Positions 10,891-22,621 of a stretch of DNA of 64,000 nt are shown one piece after another. The stretch spans positions 54,549,477 to 54,613,476 of the forward strand of contig OY726574.1 in the NCBI GenBank assembly GCA_963383645.1, written 5' to 3'. Position 1 is the first letter of the stretch; the number at the start of each line of letters is the position of its first letter. The stretch is from Muscardinus avellanarius (Eukaryota; Chordata; Mammalia; Rodentia; Gliridae). The notes below the pieces were generated by a model that had not been told where the DNA came from, ran no database searches, and saw nothing but the letters and a program-made list of their open reading frames with translations. Position numbers and translations under genes: made by a program.

Positions 10891-11514
10891 TTTATAATTT
10901 TTAAATAAATGCATTAATAAATAATTTATAAATAAATACATTAATTTATAAAGTACAATTTTAAATGAAACCTAATTATGGCTAAATTAGTTATTAAAGC
11001 TATTCTGGTCAGTGGTAATTTACAAGTTTGTGAACTCCAGTCACTTTATCTATACGAGAACTTCGCATTTTAAAAGTAAACTCTTGGTGGTTGTTGAAAT
11101 AACTATATGTTTACAATGGTCGGACCCAGAAAAGTAATCAAGCCTGCACCTGTTTTCTACACCTTGAACAATGAGTGGTGGTTTTGAGAACGGCGGATGA
11201 AGATACTTCCTCACGAGTCAGTCTTTCAGCTAACTGGTTAGCTTGGTGTCTGTGAATGACTCACTCCAGTGACTTCATGGACTGAATCCTAACTTTACTA
11301 TTCCCCATTATAATCATTGGTATAATTCCATGTGTGGGAGGGGGCGCCAGGTGAAATCGGGGGACTCTCCTCAAATCCTTTTCCCATCACTTAACATTTA
11401 TTGATTAGTTGTTCTAAACACTAAGGCATTCTCATATGAATCAGTTTATTCAAATGCTGTGACTCCTTGATGACAAAAAAAGTAGATTACTGACATTCGT
11501 TTCATTGTACCCAG

Positions 11515-11679
11515 TTGCCGTGACCCCTTATGGTTATGCGTCCAAGTTTGAGATCCATTTTGATGACAAGTTTGATGTGTCTTTTGGGAGAGAAGCAGAG
11601 ACAATGAGCCTGGGCTGTCGTGTCGTCATCACTCCTGAAATTAAACATTTCCAGCCAGAGATCCGGTGGTACAGAAACG
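11515..11679 (+). CDS. MYOM1: MYOM1 exon 4 of window: first part of Ig domain My3
   Basis: 165 nt, phase 1 on both sides. Encodes the A-to-C strand part of the second Ig domain: VTPYGYASKFEIHFDDKF, GREAETMSLGCRVVITPE and HFQPEIRWYRN. The B-strand Cys (SLGCRV) and the C-strand core Trp (IRWYRN) are both present. Acceptor TTGTACCCAG, donor GTGAGT. The frame joins to exon 5 through a Gly codon. It agrees with recalled human MYOM1 at nearly every position. Confidence 0.97.
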
Positions 11680-11806
11680 GTGAGTCTTTACAATAAATTC
11701 CCACTTAGGTTCTTATCTGCAGAAAGTTGCACACTTATAAGATTACAGGCTTCTACCAGGGCAGACAACCCGGTGTCATATAAACATCAAAGTAGCAACA
11801 CTCTGT

Positions 11807-12008
11807 GTGTGTGTATGCTGGGAATTGAACTCAGGGATATTCTACCTTTGAGCTATACCCCCAGCTCCATTTTTTATTCTTTTTTTTTTTTTGAAACAGG
11901 GTCTCACTAAGTTGTAGGAGGCCTCACAAGTTCCTGAGGCTGGACACAATCTTTGATCATTCTGTCTCAGCCTCCCAAGTTTACAGGCATGCACCATCAC
12001 GCTCAGTT
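11807..12008 (-). mobile_element. SINE (type A-like)
   Basis: Complete minus-strand copy, starting TGCTGGGAATTGAACTCAGG; its left-monomer end is diverged. Confidence 0.85.
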
Positions 12009-12683
12009 CGTAGAGATATTTTCTTACACCAAGTAATACTGAAACCTTTCCAGGGTTCTTGTCTGCTGCAGACAGCAGGAAGCTGAGCGGAGAGCTTATT
12101 GTAAAGAGACAGGGGAAGGAATACGAGGCAGATCACCCTTGCGGGTGGGCTGTGCGGACTCTGTGTCGGGCAGCCGCCTTCTGGTCACGACTTGGGAGGA
12201 GCCCAAGCCGTGTGTCATCAGTTGCAAACTGCTTCCCTCCGAAGTCCACAGGATCTGCTGCAGAGGTTGAGGCCAGCCCTAGGGCCTCGGTCGACCTCCA
12301 TGCCCAGCGGAGGCCCGAAGCCCTTCAGGTTGCTACGGGAGAGCTGCCCCGCCGAGTGCCGTCAACCACAAAGCCAGCACCACAGGCTAGAGAGGAAAGG
12401 CCCCGAGGGAGGGCTGCTGAGTGGGAAAGCATGGCTGCGGTGGCTGGGCTAGGGTTTAGATACTCCTGTGTCTCCTTTTCCACTGGGGTCTCCGAGGAAG
12501 TTTCCTGGGATTTGCGTGGTGTCTTTTTTTTTAGTCTCCTTCTCTCTGTTGGGGTTCCAGATCCTGTTTCCTTATACTTTTGTTAAACGTTAACAAACAA
12601 CAGTTATATAGTTTTATAAGAAAAAACACAGAAAGAATTATTAGGAATAAAACAATTCCCATTTTATCTTTTTATCTTTTTTT

Positions 12684-12858
12684 GAGGTACCTCCAAACTA
12701 CACCCCTAGCCCTATTTTTTTATCCTTTATTTTGAAACAGGGTCTCACTAAGTTGTGGAGGGCCTCATTAAGTAGCTGAGGCTGTCCACGAACCGCGATC
12801 CTCTTTTCTCAGCCTCCCAGTATTGGGGTTACTTACAATCATGCTCCACCACACCTGG
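12684..12858 (-). mobile_element. SINE, 3'-shortened
   Basis: Minus-strand copy whose right monomer is truncated to ACCTCCAAACTACACCCCTA; its left monomer is intact. Confidence 0.85.
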
Positions 12859-13063
12859 TGCACTTGTATCTTTATATAAAGATGGTTATAATGTAATTAG
12901 GAACACACAAATATAAACCTGGAAAGGCTATCACTATTTTTTTGTTTAGATGCCATTAGCTTAGTAATTTTATATTTTGCATTTTAGAGGTCCTGTACAT
13001 TTTGAGGATGTAAATATCTAAAACATGGTTATCAATATATAACAGGAAATTATCCCTTTGTTT

Positions 13064-14236
13064 TTGGTGGTACTGGGTTCCTGGAAACCCTTCTACTTCC
13101 GGGCTACACTCCCAGACCTATTTTTTTTTAATTTATTTTTTATTGGTACAATGTATTCATACATCATAGTGGTATAAAGAAAATACTTTTGTAGACATAC
13201 ATGCACATCTCGCCCAGTTAGCCCCTACCACGATCCCCACCCCATTCCCTCCCCATCCCTCCTTCCCACGCTTGGCTTACTGGTTGACATCTAGTATTAT
13301 AGCAATTTATACAATATTAACATTGATAATCTCACATAACAGTTTCATTTGTCTGGTACCAAACTTTTGATGACTTAAAGATAACATTTCAATATTTCTT
13401 TTTGCTTTCTTTCTTACCAGAGAATATTTTTTTCTTTTTTTTTTTTTTTAGGTGAAACTATCATACATTTATTTATTTATTTTTCAGAAAAAATCTATCC
13501 TGATATGGAATATGGACTCTAGATACCCAAAACAGTCTCAAAGAAGAACAAAGCTAGAAGATGTATATTTTCTGATTTCAAACCATATAAAGCTACAATA
13601 ATTGAAACAGTGTAGTACTGTTATAAAGGCAGATATATAAACCATTGGAGCTAATTAAAAGCCTAGAGATAAATTCTTCCATACATTGTCAAGTTATTTT
13701 TGACAAGGTTTCCATGCACTTTTGGTGGAGGAAATACTAGTCTTTTAACTAAATATTGTTGAAAAATAATAATAAATGAAAAAGAATAAAATTGGACCCT
13801 TACCTAACACATATACAAATATTAACTCAAAATAGATAAAAGACCTAAATATAAATCTTAATACTATAAGCTTTTAGAAGAAAATCTGGGTCATAAAACC
13901 TCACAACATTGAAATTGGAAGTGATTTCTTGGATATGATTTCAATGGCACAGGCAACAAAAGAGTAAATAAACTCCCTAAAAAATAAAAAAAATATTGTA
14001 TATCCAAAGACAATGTAAACAGAGTTAAAAGTTACTGATCCTCTTCCAAGAGTTCCTCCTATGACCCATTTCTCCCTAACTCTCACATATTAGGGAATCC
14101 CAGACCTATTTTTACATATTTATTTGGAAACAGGGTCTCCTAAGCCAGCGCACGCGGCTGCCTTCGAACCTGCGCAATCCTCCTGTCTCTGCCTCCCAAG
14201 CGCGGGGATTACAAGCGTGCGCCACCACGCCCGGCA
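13064..14236 (-). mobile_element. SINE (type B) split by an L1 insertion
   Basis: The two halves of one minus-strand type B SINE are at 13064-13125 and 14098-14236. They resume exactly at the duplicated word TCCCAGACCTATTTTT (13110-13125 and 14098-14113). The intervening 972 bp is L1 (next entry). Confidence 0.9.
13126..14097 (-). mobile_element. 5'-truncated, 5'-inverted L1 insertion
   Basis: From left to right it has an antisense poly(A) and L1 3' UTR (13126-about 13430, TTTATTGGTACAATGTATTC and a C-rich tract at about 13213-13270), then a sense piece of the ORF2 3' region (about 13490-14030: CAGTCTCAAAGAAGAACAAA, TTATTTTTGACAAGGTTTCC, AGGCAACAAAAGAGTAAATA). Opposite orientation of the two halves within one target duplication is the signature of twin priming. 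Stop codons interrupt the ORF2 piece, so it is non-functional. The last 70 bp (14030-14097) is not clearly L1. Confidence 0.75.
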
Positions 14237-14904
14237 GAGGAAATTATCTTAATAAAATGTAAAATTGTATTTTCTAGGCTTGTTTTTATAACATTTTACC
14301 AAAAGCAGATCAATATCTTAAGAAAACCAAATTGTTTTAAACATAAAATCAATATATTTAATTTAGAAAGCCCTTTAAATAATTTATTTTAATTTTAACC
14401 AGCTTTATTACATACAGTCTTTCATAAGTTTTACTCTTTACAAATTATTTGCAACTTTCTCAAACTCTCTGTGACTTGCTTAGACCTCTGATTTTTGCTT
14501 TCATCTTTCCTTTCCTCTTTGGGTAACTAGTCATTTAGAATAAAGATCTTGCCCCTCCATCCCCAGAGTCCGTCTCTGTGAGATCTGCACAAATATTACC
14601 TCCCTGGCACTGAGACAAGAACGGCTCAGGCAGTGACCTTGTCAGTTAAATATTACACATAAAAGCAGACATATCAACATTGCAAATAGCACAGAAGGCA
14701 GTTAGACGTCTTCAAAGAGTTTAAAACGACTGGTTTTGAAGCTTAGACATTAAATTTTAAAACTTTTAGGATTTGATGGGAAGAACACAATTTTCAAATA
14801 AAACTTTGGTGACCCACTTAACCATGAACAGAGAGGACAGCTCTAAAATTAGTTTGCTATGCTCACCACCATACCATGAATGCCATTCTGACTGGGTGAT
14901 GTGT

Positions 14905-15000
14905 GCATGTATGTCTGCACAATTTTTTTTACCCCATTATGATGAATGAATACAATGAACCAATAAAAAATTAAAAATAAATAAATAAATAAAATTTGTT
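14905..15000 (+). mobile_element. L1 3' terminus (sense)
   Basis: CCATTATGATGAATGAATAC followed by AATGAACCAATAAAAAATT and an A-rich tail. It is the reverse complement of the 3' end at 13126, so the same or a related L1 family. Confidence 0.65.
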
Positions 15001-15074
15001 TTTATAGTTAAAGACACAGTGATAGAATGCATAAAGAGGTATTTTAATTAAGTACGAATCACAAACCATTTTTA

Positions 15075-15499
15075 GTTTGTGTGTGTACATGTGGTTTTGG
15101 AGACTGAACTCACAAAGAGTCTAATCACTACTCCCTCCACCCCCAGCCCTTTTTATTTTATTTTATTATTTTTTAATTTTAATTTCACGTTTTTGTGGCA
15201 CTGGGGATTGGACCTAGGGATATTCTACCCTGAGCTATGCCCCCAGCCCACTTTTTTTTTAATTTTTAATTTCTATTTTTTTTTTTTTTATTTTAAACAG
15301 GGTCTTGCTAAATTGCTAAGGGCTTGGTAAGTTTCTGAGGCTGGCCACAAATCTGTGATCCTCCTATCTCAACCCATTTTATTTTATATTTTGAAACAGG
15401 ATTTCACTAAACTTACTGCACACTGGCCTTAAACCTGAAATTCTCCCTTCTCAGCCTCCCCAATACTGGAATTACAGGCGTGTGCCACTGCACCTGGCT
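15075..15499 (-). mobile_element. Nested minus-strand SINEs
   Basis: Two right monomers (about 15080-15150 and 15190-15255) and two left monomers (about 15290-15371 and 15372-15499) in the order outer-inner-inner-outer. This implies one SINE inserted into the A-rich linker of another. The inner left monomer is truncated. Confidence 0.75.
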
Positions 15500-15717
15500 C
15501 ATTTTTTAATTTCTTGTAGGACTTCCACCGTTAGAGAATATGCCAAAGGAAACATTAAAATGCAGTTGTGTAAATTTACATTTGAGATTAAGTTCAGACT
15601 TGTATGAAACTGATTTGTATGGAGTTAAATATTTTTAGAAAAAATGTTTTTCCTAGTTCTAGAGTACAAATCACTAGTTCTAGAGTACAAAATGTGCATA
15701 TTGCAATGGTTTATCAG

Positions 15718-15890
15718 AGCCGGGTGTATTGGTGTATACATATAATTCCAGTACTTGGGGAGGCTGAGACAGAAGGATCACATGTAGTTTCAGTAACTTA
15801 GTGTGACCCTGTAAAATAAAATAGGATAAAGGATGTGGCTTAGAGGTAGAATGCCCCTGAGGTCAATCCTCAGTATTAAAAAAAAAAAGA
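15718..15890 (+). mobile_element. SINE (type A), shortened left monomer
   Basis: Left monomer lacks its middle; right monomer reads GGATGTGGCTTAGAGGTAGA and then AATGCCCCTGAGG. Confidence 0.82.
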
Positions 15891-15928
15891 AATAGTTTAT
15901 CAGAAAGTTATTAAGTCCAATGTTGTAA

Positions 15929-16164
15929 GCTGGGCATGGTGGTGCACGCTTGTAATTCCAGTACTTGGGAGGCTGAGACATGAGGATCACACAGGTTCGA
16001 AGCCAGCCTCAACAGCTTAGTGAGGCTCTCAGCAACTTAGCGAGACCCTGTTTCCAAATAAAATATAAAATAAATCTGGGAGTATAGCCTGGAGGTAGAA
16101 GTCCCTTGGGTCTCATCTCAGTACCACAAAAATAAATAAATAAATAAATAAATAAATAAACCCA
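15929..16164 (+). mobile_element. SINE (type C) with (AAAT)n tail
   Basis: Complete copy ending in about seven AAAT units. CCAATGTTGT occurs just before and just after, a likely target duplication. Confidence 0.88.
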
Positions 16165-16324
16165 ATGTTGTGATAGCCCACATAACACTCAACAGCCCCA
16201 GTAACAGTTATATCAGTAGAAAAGATCCTTTTCTAAGTAGTTTATCAAAATTCATCAGTGAGCTTGTATTTGCAAAGAGTAGCTGTCATTGCTTTTGATT
16301 GTATTAATTTAAAATGAAGTTGCA

Positions 16325-16542
16325 GCCAGGCATGGTGGCGCACTTGTAATCCCAGTACGTAAGAGGCTAAGACAGGAGGATCTCAGGTTCACAGCCAGAC
16401 TCAATTACTTAGCAAGGCCCTCCACAACTTTGTGAGATGCTTTTCAAAATAAAGAATAAAAAATAGGGCTGGGGTATAGCTCAGAGGTAGAATGCCCCTG
16501 GGTTCACTACCCAGTACTGCAATAAAATAAAATAAAATAAGG
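16325..16542 (+). mobile_element. SINE (type A)
   Basis: Complete copy with an (AAAAT)n tail; AGTTGCA lies before and GGTTGTA after. Confidence 0.88.
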
Positions 16543-16871
16543 TTGTACAAAATATAAATTTTGATGACCTAATACATTCTCAGAAAATCTAACCAGAAAT
16601 AGATGATTCAATAGAGTTAGTACATCAACAAAATACAGTTTTTTATTATATATAAAATTAGGGCAGAAAGGGTTTTTTTTTGCAATTTGTATGACCCCTA
16701 TTATGTTTTATAAGGAAAAGCATTATAATTTAGCACTTTTAACAAAACATTTTCTTTACTTTTAGAACAAAGAGCTTTGCAATTTAATTTTGTACTGGAC
16801 TCTACAAATTATGTATCTAGCTTATACTCTCTTTTCTTTTCCTCTCTTTTGTTTGTTTCTTTCTTTCTTTT

Positions 16872-17073
16872 TTGTAGTACTGAGAATGGAAACCAGAAGC
16901 CTTTTACCTCCGGAATACATCCCCAGACCTATTTTATATTTTATTTGGAAACAGGGTCTCACTAAGTTGCTGAGGCCTCACTAAGCTGCTGAAGCTGGCT
17001 TTGAACCTGCATGATCCTCCTGTCTCAGCCTCCCAAGTACTGGGGTTATAAGTATGCACCACCATGCCCAGTT
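16872..17073 (-). mobile_element. SINE (type C)
   Basis: Complete minus-strand copy behind a TTTC-rich head; it ends 195 bp before exon 5. Confidence 0.88.
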
Positions 17074-17268
17074 CTATACCCTCATTTCTGTCCAGTGTTT
17101 CTACTAATATAAATATCACACGAGGTCTTAAAACTCTAGAGACTTGCTCTAACAGTCAAATAACTTTGATATAGAAAAGAATAAAAAAGAGAGAAATAGA
17201 AGAGCAGAAGGGAAGGAAGAAAGGAATCATAGAGGAGAAAATAATTTGCTCATTTTTTTAATTTCTAG

Positions 17269-17430
17269 GGGCACCAGTTTCTCCATCAAAATGGGTGCAA
17301 CCACACTGGAGTGGAGATCGGGCAACGCTGACATTTTCTCACCTCAACAAAGAAGATGAAGGCCTCTATACAATCCATGCGCGAATGGGAGAATATTACG
17401 AACAATACAGTGCTTATGTCTTTGTTCGAG
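17269..17430 (+). CDS. MYOM1: MYOM1 exon 5 of window: second part of Ig domain My3
   Basis: 162 nt, phase 1 on both sides. Encodes APVSPSKWVQPHWSGDRATL, then TFSHLNKEDEGLYTIHARMG, then EYYEQYSAYVFVR. It holds the E strand (ATLTFSHL) and the tyrosine corner (DEGLY). The usual Cys two residues after that Tyr is Ile, so the canonical disulphide cannot form. WVQPHWSG differs from the recalled human WVQTLWSG. Acceptor ATTTCTAG, donor GTAAGA. Confidence 0.96.
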
Positions 17431-18354
17431 GTAAGACCCAGCAGAATGAGAACACCTAACCAGATCTAAAACACCAACACCTTGGCCAGGCAATACAGCA
17501 AAACTTTAAACACTCATTTCTCTTGTACAAATATATTGAAGCATAAACTCATGGACATTTTGATCAAGATGGAACTTAGAAGCCGTCAGGTGCCCTTAAG
17601 TGGATCGGCAGACTCTCAAAAGGTCTGTAATTAGAGCCGTATGTCAGTATAATCGACTTTTATAATATGTATTTTATTTAACGCATCTAAATGCACTATT
17701 CTCTCAAGAAACTGTGAGGCTTTACCAGCTTGTCAAAGGGGTCTGTGGCACAAAAATGTTAGAATTCCCATTCTTCCAACTCCTAATTGTAAGCTGAGGC
17801 TCGCAGAGGCACAGCAATTTAAGACTCAGGGTCAGTAGATGTAGGGTCTAGGTGTTCTGATACCTTAATCAGGATTTGAACTGGAGTACAAGCTAAGCTG
17901 CTCACATGGCACCAAGAGAAAGTTGATGTGAGATGGCTCTCTTCAACGTGGCCATTCAGCAGTCCAGGCCCCATCCCACTGTGCCCCACAGTGTCCCAGG
18001 TCCCATTCCAGCCCAGGAGAAGAAAAGGAAGGAGGGCGGAGAGAGGTGGAGCTGCACACAGCGCTCTGCCCGCTGAACACTGAGCATGTGCGTAGCCCTT
18101 ACTGGGGATGCCCAGAATCTAGGTGGCCAGCCTGCCCCTGCTAATGCCCAGGGGTTCTAGCACTAAGAGAAAACAGTAAGAGTGAATCCTGGGGACACTT
18201 ACCAGTTATACGATATCCATATAACGAATGAGCCTTGGATTCTGTCACAGATCGGCACCTGATGAACATATAGGAATATCTATAACATCTAAAAAACACA
18301 GCAGCCTGTTCCTGTCTGCAATCTTGCAGCTACAATCTAAAGATTGAACTGGGA

Positions 18355-18800
18355 GCTAGGCATGGTGGCACACATTTGTAATCCAGCATTTGGGAGGCTG
18401 AGACAGGAGGATCACAGTTCATGAACAGCCTCATCTACTTAGTGAGATCCTTTGCAACCCAGTGAGACCTTGTGTCAAAATAAAGAATGATAGCCGGGCG
18501 TGGTGGTGCACGCTTATAATCCCAGCATTTGGGAGGCTGAGACCGGAGGATCACGGTTCACGGACAACCTCAGCTACATAGTGAGGCCCTCTGCAACTCA
18601 GTGAGACCCGGTTTCAAAATAAAAAATAAAAAATAGGGCAGGGAGGGGGTATAGCTCAGAGGTCGAATGCCCCTGGGTTTCATCCCCAGACCTACAAAAT
18701 AAATAAATAAATAAATAATGAAATATAGGGCTAGGGATATATCTCAGAGGTAGAATGCCCCTGGGTTCCATCCCCAGTGCCAGAAAAAGAAAAGAAAAAA
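18355..18800 (+). mobile_element. Nested SINEs: type D (18491-18715) inside a type A copy
   Basis: The outer plus-strand copy is cut in its A-rich linker. The left monomer is at 18355-18489 and the right monomer at about 18722-18790 (GGGCTAGGGATATATCTCAG). A complete type D copy, ending CCCCAGACCTAC plus AAAT units, lies between. Confidence 0.88.
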
Positions 18801-18807
18801 AAGATTG

Positions 18808-19013
18808 AGCTGGGCATGGTGGCACATGCTTGTAATCACAGTACTTGAGAGGCGGAGACAGGAGGATCACAGGTTTAAGGCCAGTTTCAGGAACTTAGCG
18901 AGTCCCTTGCCAATTTAGACCCTGTTTCAAAATAAAATAATAAAATAGGGCTCAGAATGTAGCTCAGAGGTAGAATGCCCCTGGATTCTTTCCATCCCCT
19001 ATACTGCAAAAGA
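18808..19013 (+). mobile_element. SINE (type A)
   Basis: Complete copy; the right monomer has an extra TCTTTCC before CATCCCCTATACTGC. Confidence 0.87.
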
Positions 19014-19929
19014 AACAAACAAGCAAACACTGATCATGTAACTTAGAGAAAAGGTGTATTTTCATATAGTCTCGGGTTCAGTCTGCAGAGGCTGGGGATC
19101 AGGTATCGCAGGCATGGCGGCAGGAGGTGGAAGGGGAGCGTGTGGGCTGTGCTCCTCACATCCTGGGGGTCAGAAGCAAGAGAGTGAGCCAGGGGAGGAG
19201 GAACCCTGTGTATAATCCCCAAGGCCACACCCCAGGGACCACCTCTCCATCACACCCTACCAGCCTACCAGGTACCACCCAGGAAAACCCAATAGATTTA
19301 CAACCCTCGTGACTCAATTCTATCAGCTCTTCAGGGGACATTTTATATCTAACTGTAACACAGTCCATCTCTCCACAAAAGCATCATGGTCAAAGCCAGA
19401 TGCTGGTGGGAAAAGAGGGGAAACAGCCTTCTGCAAAACTCAGTGAAAAACGACTTGAGCTCACCAGCGAGTCAGTCTGTGTATCTGAGCCACCGGGGTA
19501 AACCTGGCTGCCAGAGGGATGGCATAAGCGGCCTCTGCTTTGGGTCGCAGTTGTCTTGCCTGAATCAGAAACATCTCCAGCTAGTCTGAAAAATGTGTGC
19601 CACCCTGCGTCCTTCCTGGGAACGCTGCTGTGGTCTAGGCTTCTGGCATTTCCGAGTGGCACATCCCGAACTGCGCCCCTCCGCCTAGTCTACGCCAAAC
19701 TTCATGTGGTTTCACCTGACCCGAATTTGAAATGTATACTTAAGCCAATTTTCTAATCTATAAGTTAAGGAAAGAGAAAAATTCTAAAACTTAGCAGATG
19801 TTGCTATGGGAGGGTGAATAGATAAATAGAAAAATGGAAAGATTAATTTTAGCAATTGCATTGTGAATTTAACAACTTGCAGAAAAATGTTTAATTTATA
19901 AGTTTATGTTAAATGATATATACTGGGGA

Positions 19930-20100
19930 TTTTTAGCATCTTTATTGAGGTATAATTTGCATACCATAAGATTCGCCCACATTAAATGTACACCTAATGC
20001 TCCTTAATGTATTTACAGATTTGTGCAAACATCACTTAGAATACTTCCTAATCCCATTTCCCATTCCGTACCCAGTCTCTGGCAACCACTAATTTCTTTC
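19930..20100 (-). mobile_element. Old L1 3' UTR fragment
   Basis: CATCTTTATTGAGGTATAAT, GTGCAAACATCACTTAGAAT and CTGGCAACCACTAATTTC are hallmark words of the antisense L1M 3' UTR. Confidence 0.65.
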
Positions 20101-20133
20101 TTTATTTTTTTCTTTTCTTTTCCTTTCTTTTTT

Positions 20134-20477
20134 TTGTGGTACTGAGGATTGAACCCAGAGGCATTCTACCTCCAAGCGATACCCCCAGCCCTATTTTTAT
20201 TCTTTTATTTTGCAACAGGGTCTCACTGAGTTGCAAAGGGCCTCAATACGTGGCTAAGGCTGTCCACGAACTGTGATCCTCCTGTCTTAGCCTCCCAAAT
20301 ACTGGGATTACAAAGGTGTGCCATCATGCCTGGTTTATTTTATTTTTTTATTTTGAAACAGAGTCTTACTAGGTTGATGGGTCTCACTATTTGCTGAGGC
20401 TGTCCTTGAATCCGCAATCCTCCTGTCTTCGCCTCCCAAGTACTAGAATTACAGGCGTGTGCCACTGTGCTCGGCTA
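20134..20477 (-). mobile_element. SINE pair, probably nested
   Basis: A complete minus-strand type A copy (20134-20335) is followed by a second minus-strand left monomer without its own right monomer (20338-20477). Confidence 0.82.
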
Positions 20478-20782
20478 AATACTTTGTTTTTAAAACTTTA
20501 TGTTCAATAACTACATGAAGCCATTTCAACGTTGGCATTTAGCAAAATTTAGCAAAATTTAGAAAATAGCTTCCACATCAGAGCAGTTACTGTAGAAAGC
20601 ACCAGGTGTCTGCAGAAACACGTTGCAGAGCTATACATATTTGGCCAAGGCTTTAATTACATAGATTAGTATTCATTGTGAAAATATAGATGATATAAAT
20701 AAGCAAAAAATAAAGCTATCCATAAATCTACCACCCAGAGGTATATGATGTGATTATTTTCTTATTTAGTTACACACAATAT

Positions 20783-20796
20783 TCTTCTCTCTCTCT

Positions 20797-20842
<46 letters not shown>

Positions 20843-20845
20843 CAG
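20783..20845 (+). repeat. (CT)n(CA)n microsatellite
   Basis: Short CT run followed by about 25 CA units with one CG interruption. Confidence 0.95.
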
Positions 20846-20972
20846 GCAGAGAGAAACAGAAAAATGATAAAATGATAAAAATGGGACAGAAATGTCATGA
20901 AGAAAGAATGATAAACAGCAAATAAGTATATGGAAAAATTTTTCATAAGTTAAGCAATGAAAATTGACATGA

Positions 20973-21150
20973 AGTTTGGCATGGTGGCACACGTATGTAA
21001 TCTTGGGAGGCTGAGACAGGAGGATCACAAGCTTGGGGACAGACTCAGCCACCTAGAGTGACCCTATTTCAAAACAACATTTTTAAAAAGGGTGAGGATG
21101 TAGTTCAGAGGTAGAATGCCCCCAGGTTTAATTCCCAGTATCAAAAGAAA
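20973..21150 (+). mobile_element. SINE with internally deleted left monomer
   Basis: CATGGTGGCACACGTATGTA continues directly to TCTTGGGAGGCTGAGACAGG, and the right monomer is GTAGTTCAGAGGTAGAATGC. Confidence 0.83.
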
Positions 21151-21159
21151 GGAGAGGAG

Positions 21160-21362
21160 TCAGGTGTGGTGGCACAGTTTGCAATCCTTGGAATCCCAGC
21201 ATTCTTGAAGCTGAGACAGAATCCTGGTTCGGGGGAAGCCTCAGCTACTTAGTGGGGCCCTTTGCAACTCAGTAAGAGCCTGTTTCAAAATAAAGAATGA
21301 AAAGTAGGGCTAGGGGTGTAGCTCTGAGGTAGAATGCCCCTGGGTTCCATCCCCAGGACCAC
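21160..21362 (+). mobile_element. SINE (type A) ending in a (CA)n tract
   Basis: Complete copy; the (CA)n tract at 21363-21423 (about 28 units) replaces its poly(A). Confidence 0.88.
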
Positions 21363-21373
21363 ATACACACACA

Positions 21374-21423
<50 letters not shown>
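21363..21423 (+). repeat. (CA)n microsatellite
   Basis: About 28 CA units with two TA interruptions near the start. Confidence 0.96.
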
Positions 21424-21425
<2 letters not shown>

Positions 21426-21484
21426 GAAGGAAAATAAGAGGAAGGGAGGAAGATTGAAATATGATAGTATTTGTAATTATTATA

Positions 21485-21632
21485 TTGAGTAGATTAAGCC
21501 CACGAAATGGGAAAAGATTGTTGCCAGCTATCCCTCTGACAGAGGACTAATATTTAGAATATACAAAGAACTTAAAAGACTTTATATGAAAAAAAAAGCC
21601 AAATAACCCAATCAAGAAATGGGCACCACTCT
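21485..21632 (+). mobile_element. L1 ORF2 3' fragment (sense)
   Basis: GGGAAAAGATTGTTGCCAGC, AATATACAAAGAACTTAAAA and CCAATCAAGAAATGGGCA match the C-terminal coding region of mammalian L1 ORF2. Too short and broken to code. Confidence 0.75.
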
Positions 21633-22309
21633 TCCTCAACCCGCGCTCTCAACGCCAGGAAGGAAAGAAGTTTCTCTGCACCACGGTGTCCATTTCTTGT
21701 GTGCCAGGCAGTGATTCTCCATTCTGTTCCAGGCATGATTTAGTCACATTTACCTGTAGCATGTCCACCGGAGAGGCCGGCCTGTTGGTTCATGAGCGTG
21801 AAACAGAATGTTCCCGAACCAGATAATGCGAGCTCTTCACGGGCGGTGCAAACCTATTCAGTTCAGAAGTCTGTAAATATTTCTGCCTCGCTATCAAATA
21901 TCTCAGTAACTCATTAAGAGTCACCCAAGAGTAGACGGTGTTTGTTCAAGTCAGCGAGAGTGTTCTCCCTTGAGCAAATGGCTCCCGCATGTCTCAGCCT
22001 CTCTCTCCCATGAACCCCACTTATGAAAGGATTGGTCAAACGCCAGGAAAAATTAGCAAATGTGGACCCCTCCCCTGGGGACTTTGCCTCTTGTCTTGAC
22101 CATTCTCACTTACAAGGTTACTTACCGGGATATTTTAATTCCCCTTCTCCTAAGAGCAGACCTGACTCACTAACTTAGCTGTGCCTGGGGGCTGGACTGT
22201 CAGAGGACACTGTTTCATAACTGTCACCGTCCTCCCATCCCTGTTAGCCCGGGTTTCCACTAAATTCAGATAAACCAAGCTCAGGTGTGCGCATCGTGTC
22301 AGTTTTTTG

Positions 22310-22400
22310 CTTAAGTCTCTGCAGTTTGGGAACAAGCGATCTTTCTGTCTCGGCCTCCCACGTGGTGGGATTACAGACATTTGCGAACACACCAGGCTCC
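22310..22400 (-). mobile_element. Old B1-like monomer fragment
   Basis: TCTGTCTCGGCCTCCCACGT to GCGAACACACCAGGCT, a diverged antisense left monomer. Confidence 0.65.
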
Positions 22401-22621
22401 TCATCAGTTCTCCTTTGGAGTATTTTGTGCAGCAGGAGCCATGAGGCAAAGGCTTCTTGGGTTCCTTCCAAAAACCTTCCTACTTTCTAACATAATATCC
22501 TTCCCCTGAGGGTGAAGAGCACACCTTGCTGTGTTGGTAAACAAATAAGTTTCGAAGCTTGCTGTATTAGAGCCAAACAAAGTCGTAGCCATGGTGGTGG
22601 TTTGATTAGAAATATAAGCAC

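Larger units (their letters stand above)
9795..11514 (+). other. Intron 3 of window (phase 1)
   Basis: 1720 bp with two SINEs, a (CA)n tract (about 10361-10394) and an ancient L2/MIR-like end. An AT-rich block of tandem ATAAATACATTAATTTATAA-like words lies at about 10865-10965. The stretch 10965-11514 shows nothing further. Confidence 0.85.
11680..17268 (+). other. Intron 4 of window (phase 1)
   Basis: 5589 bp with about nine SINEs, an inverted L1 inside a SINE (13110-14113) and a sense L1 3' end (14905-15000). The stretch 12020-12680 is GC-rich and carries an ORF of 175 codons (12059-12586) with no recognisable domain. The stretch 14240-14900 has no recognised repeat. At 15653-15691 an 18-bp word CTAGTTCTAGAGTACAAA is tandemly duplicated. 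Confidence 0.85.

Noticed and set aside
12059..12586. 175-codon ORF on + strand, the longest in the window
   Set aside because: Lies in intron 4, has no splice-compatible link to the MYOM1 frame, no recognisable domain, and low-complexity composition; GC-rich DNA favours chance ORFs.
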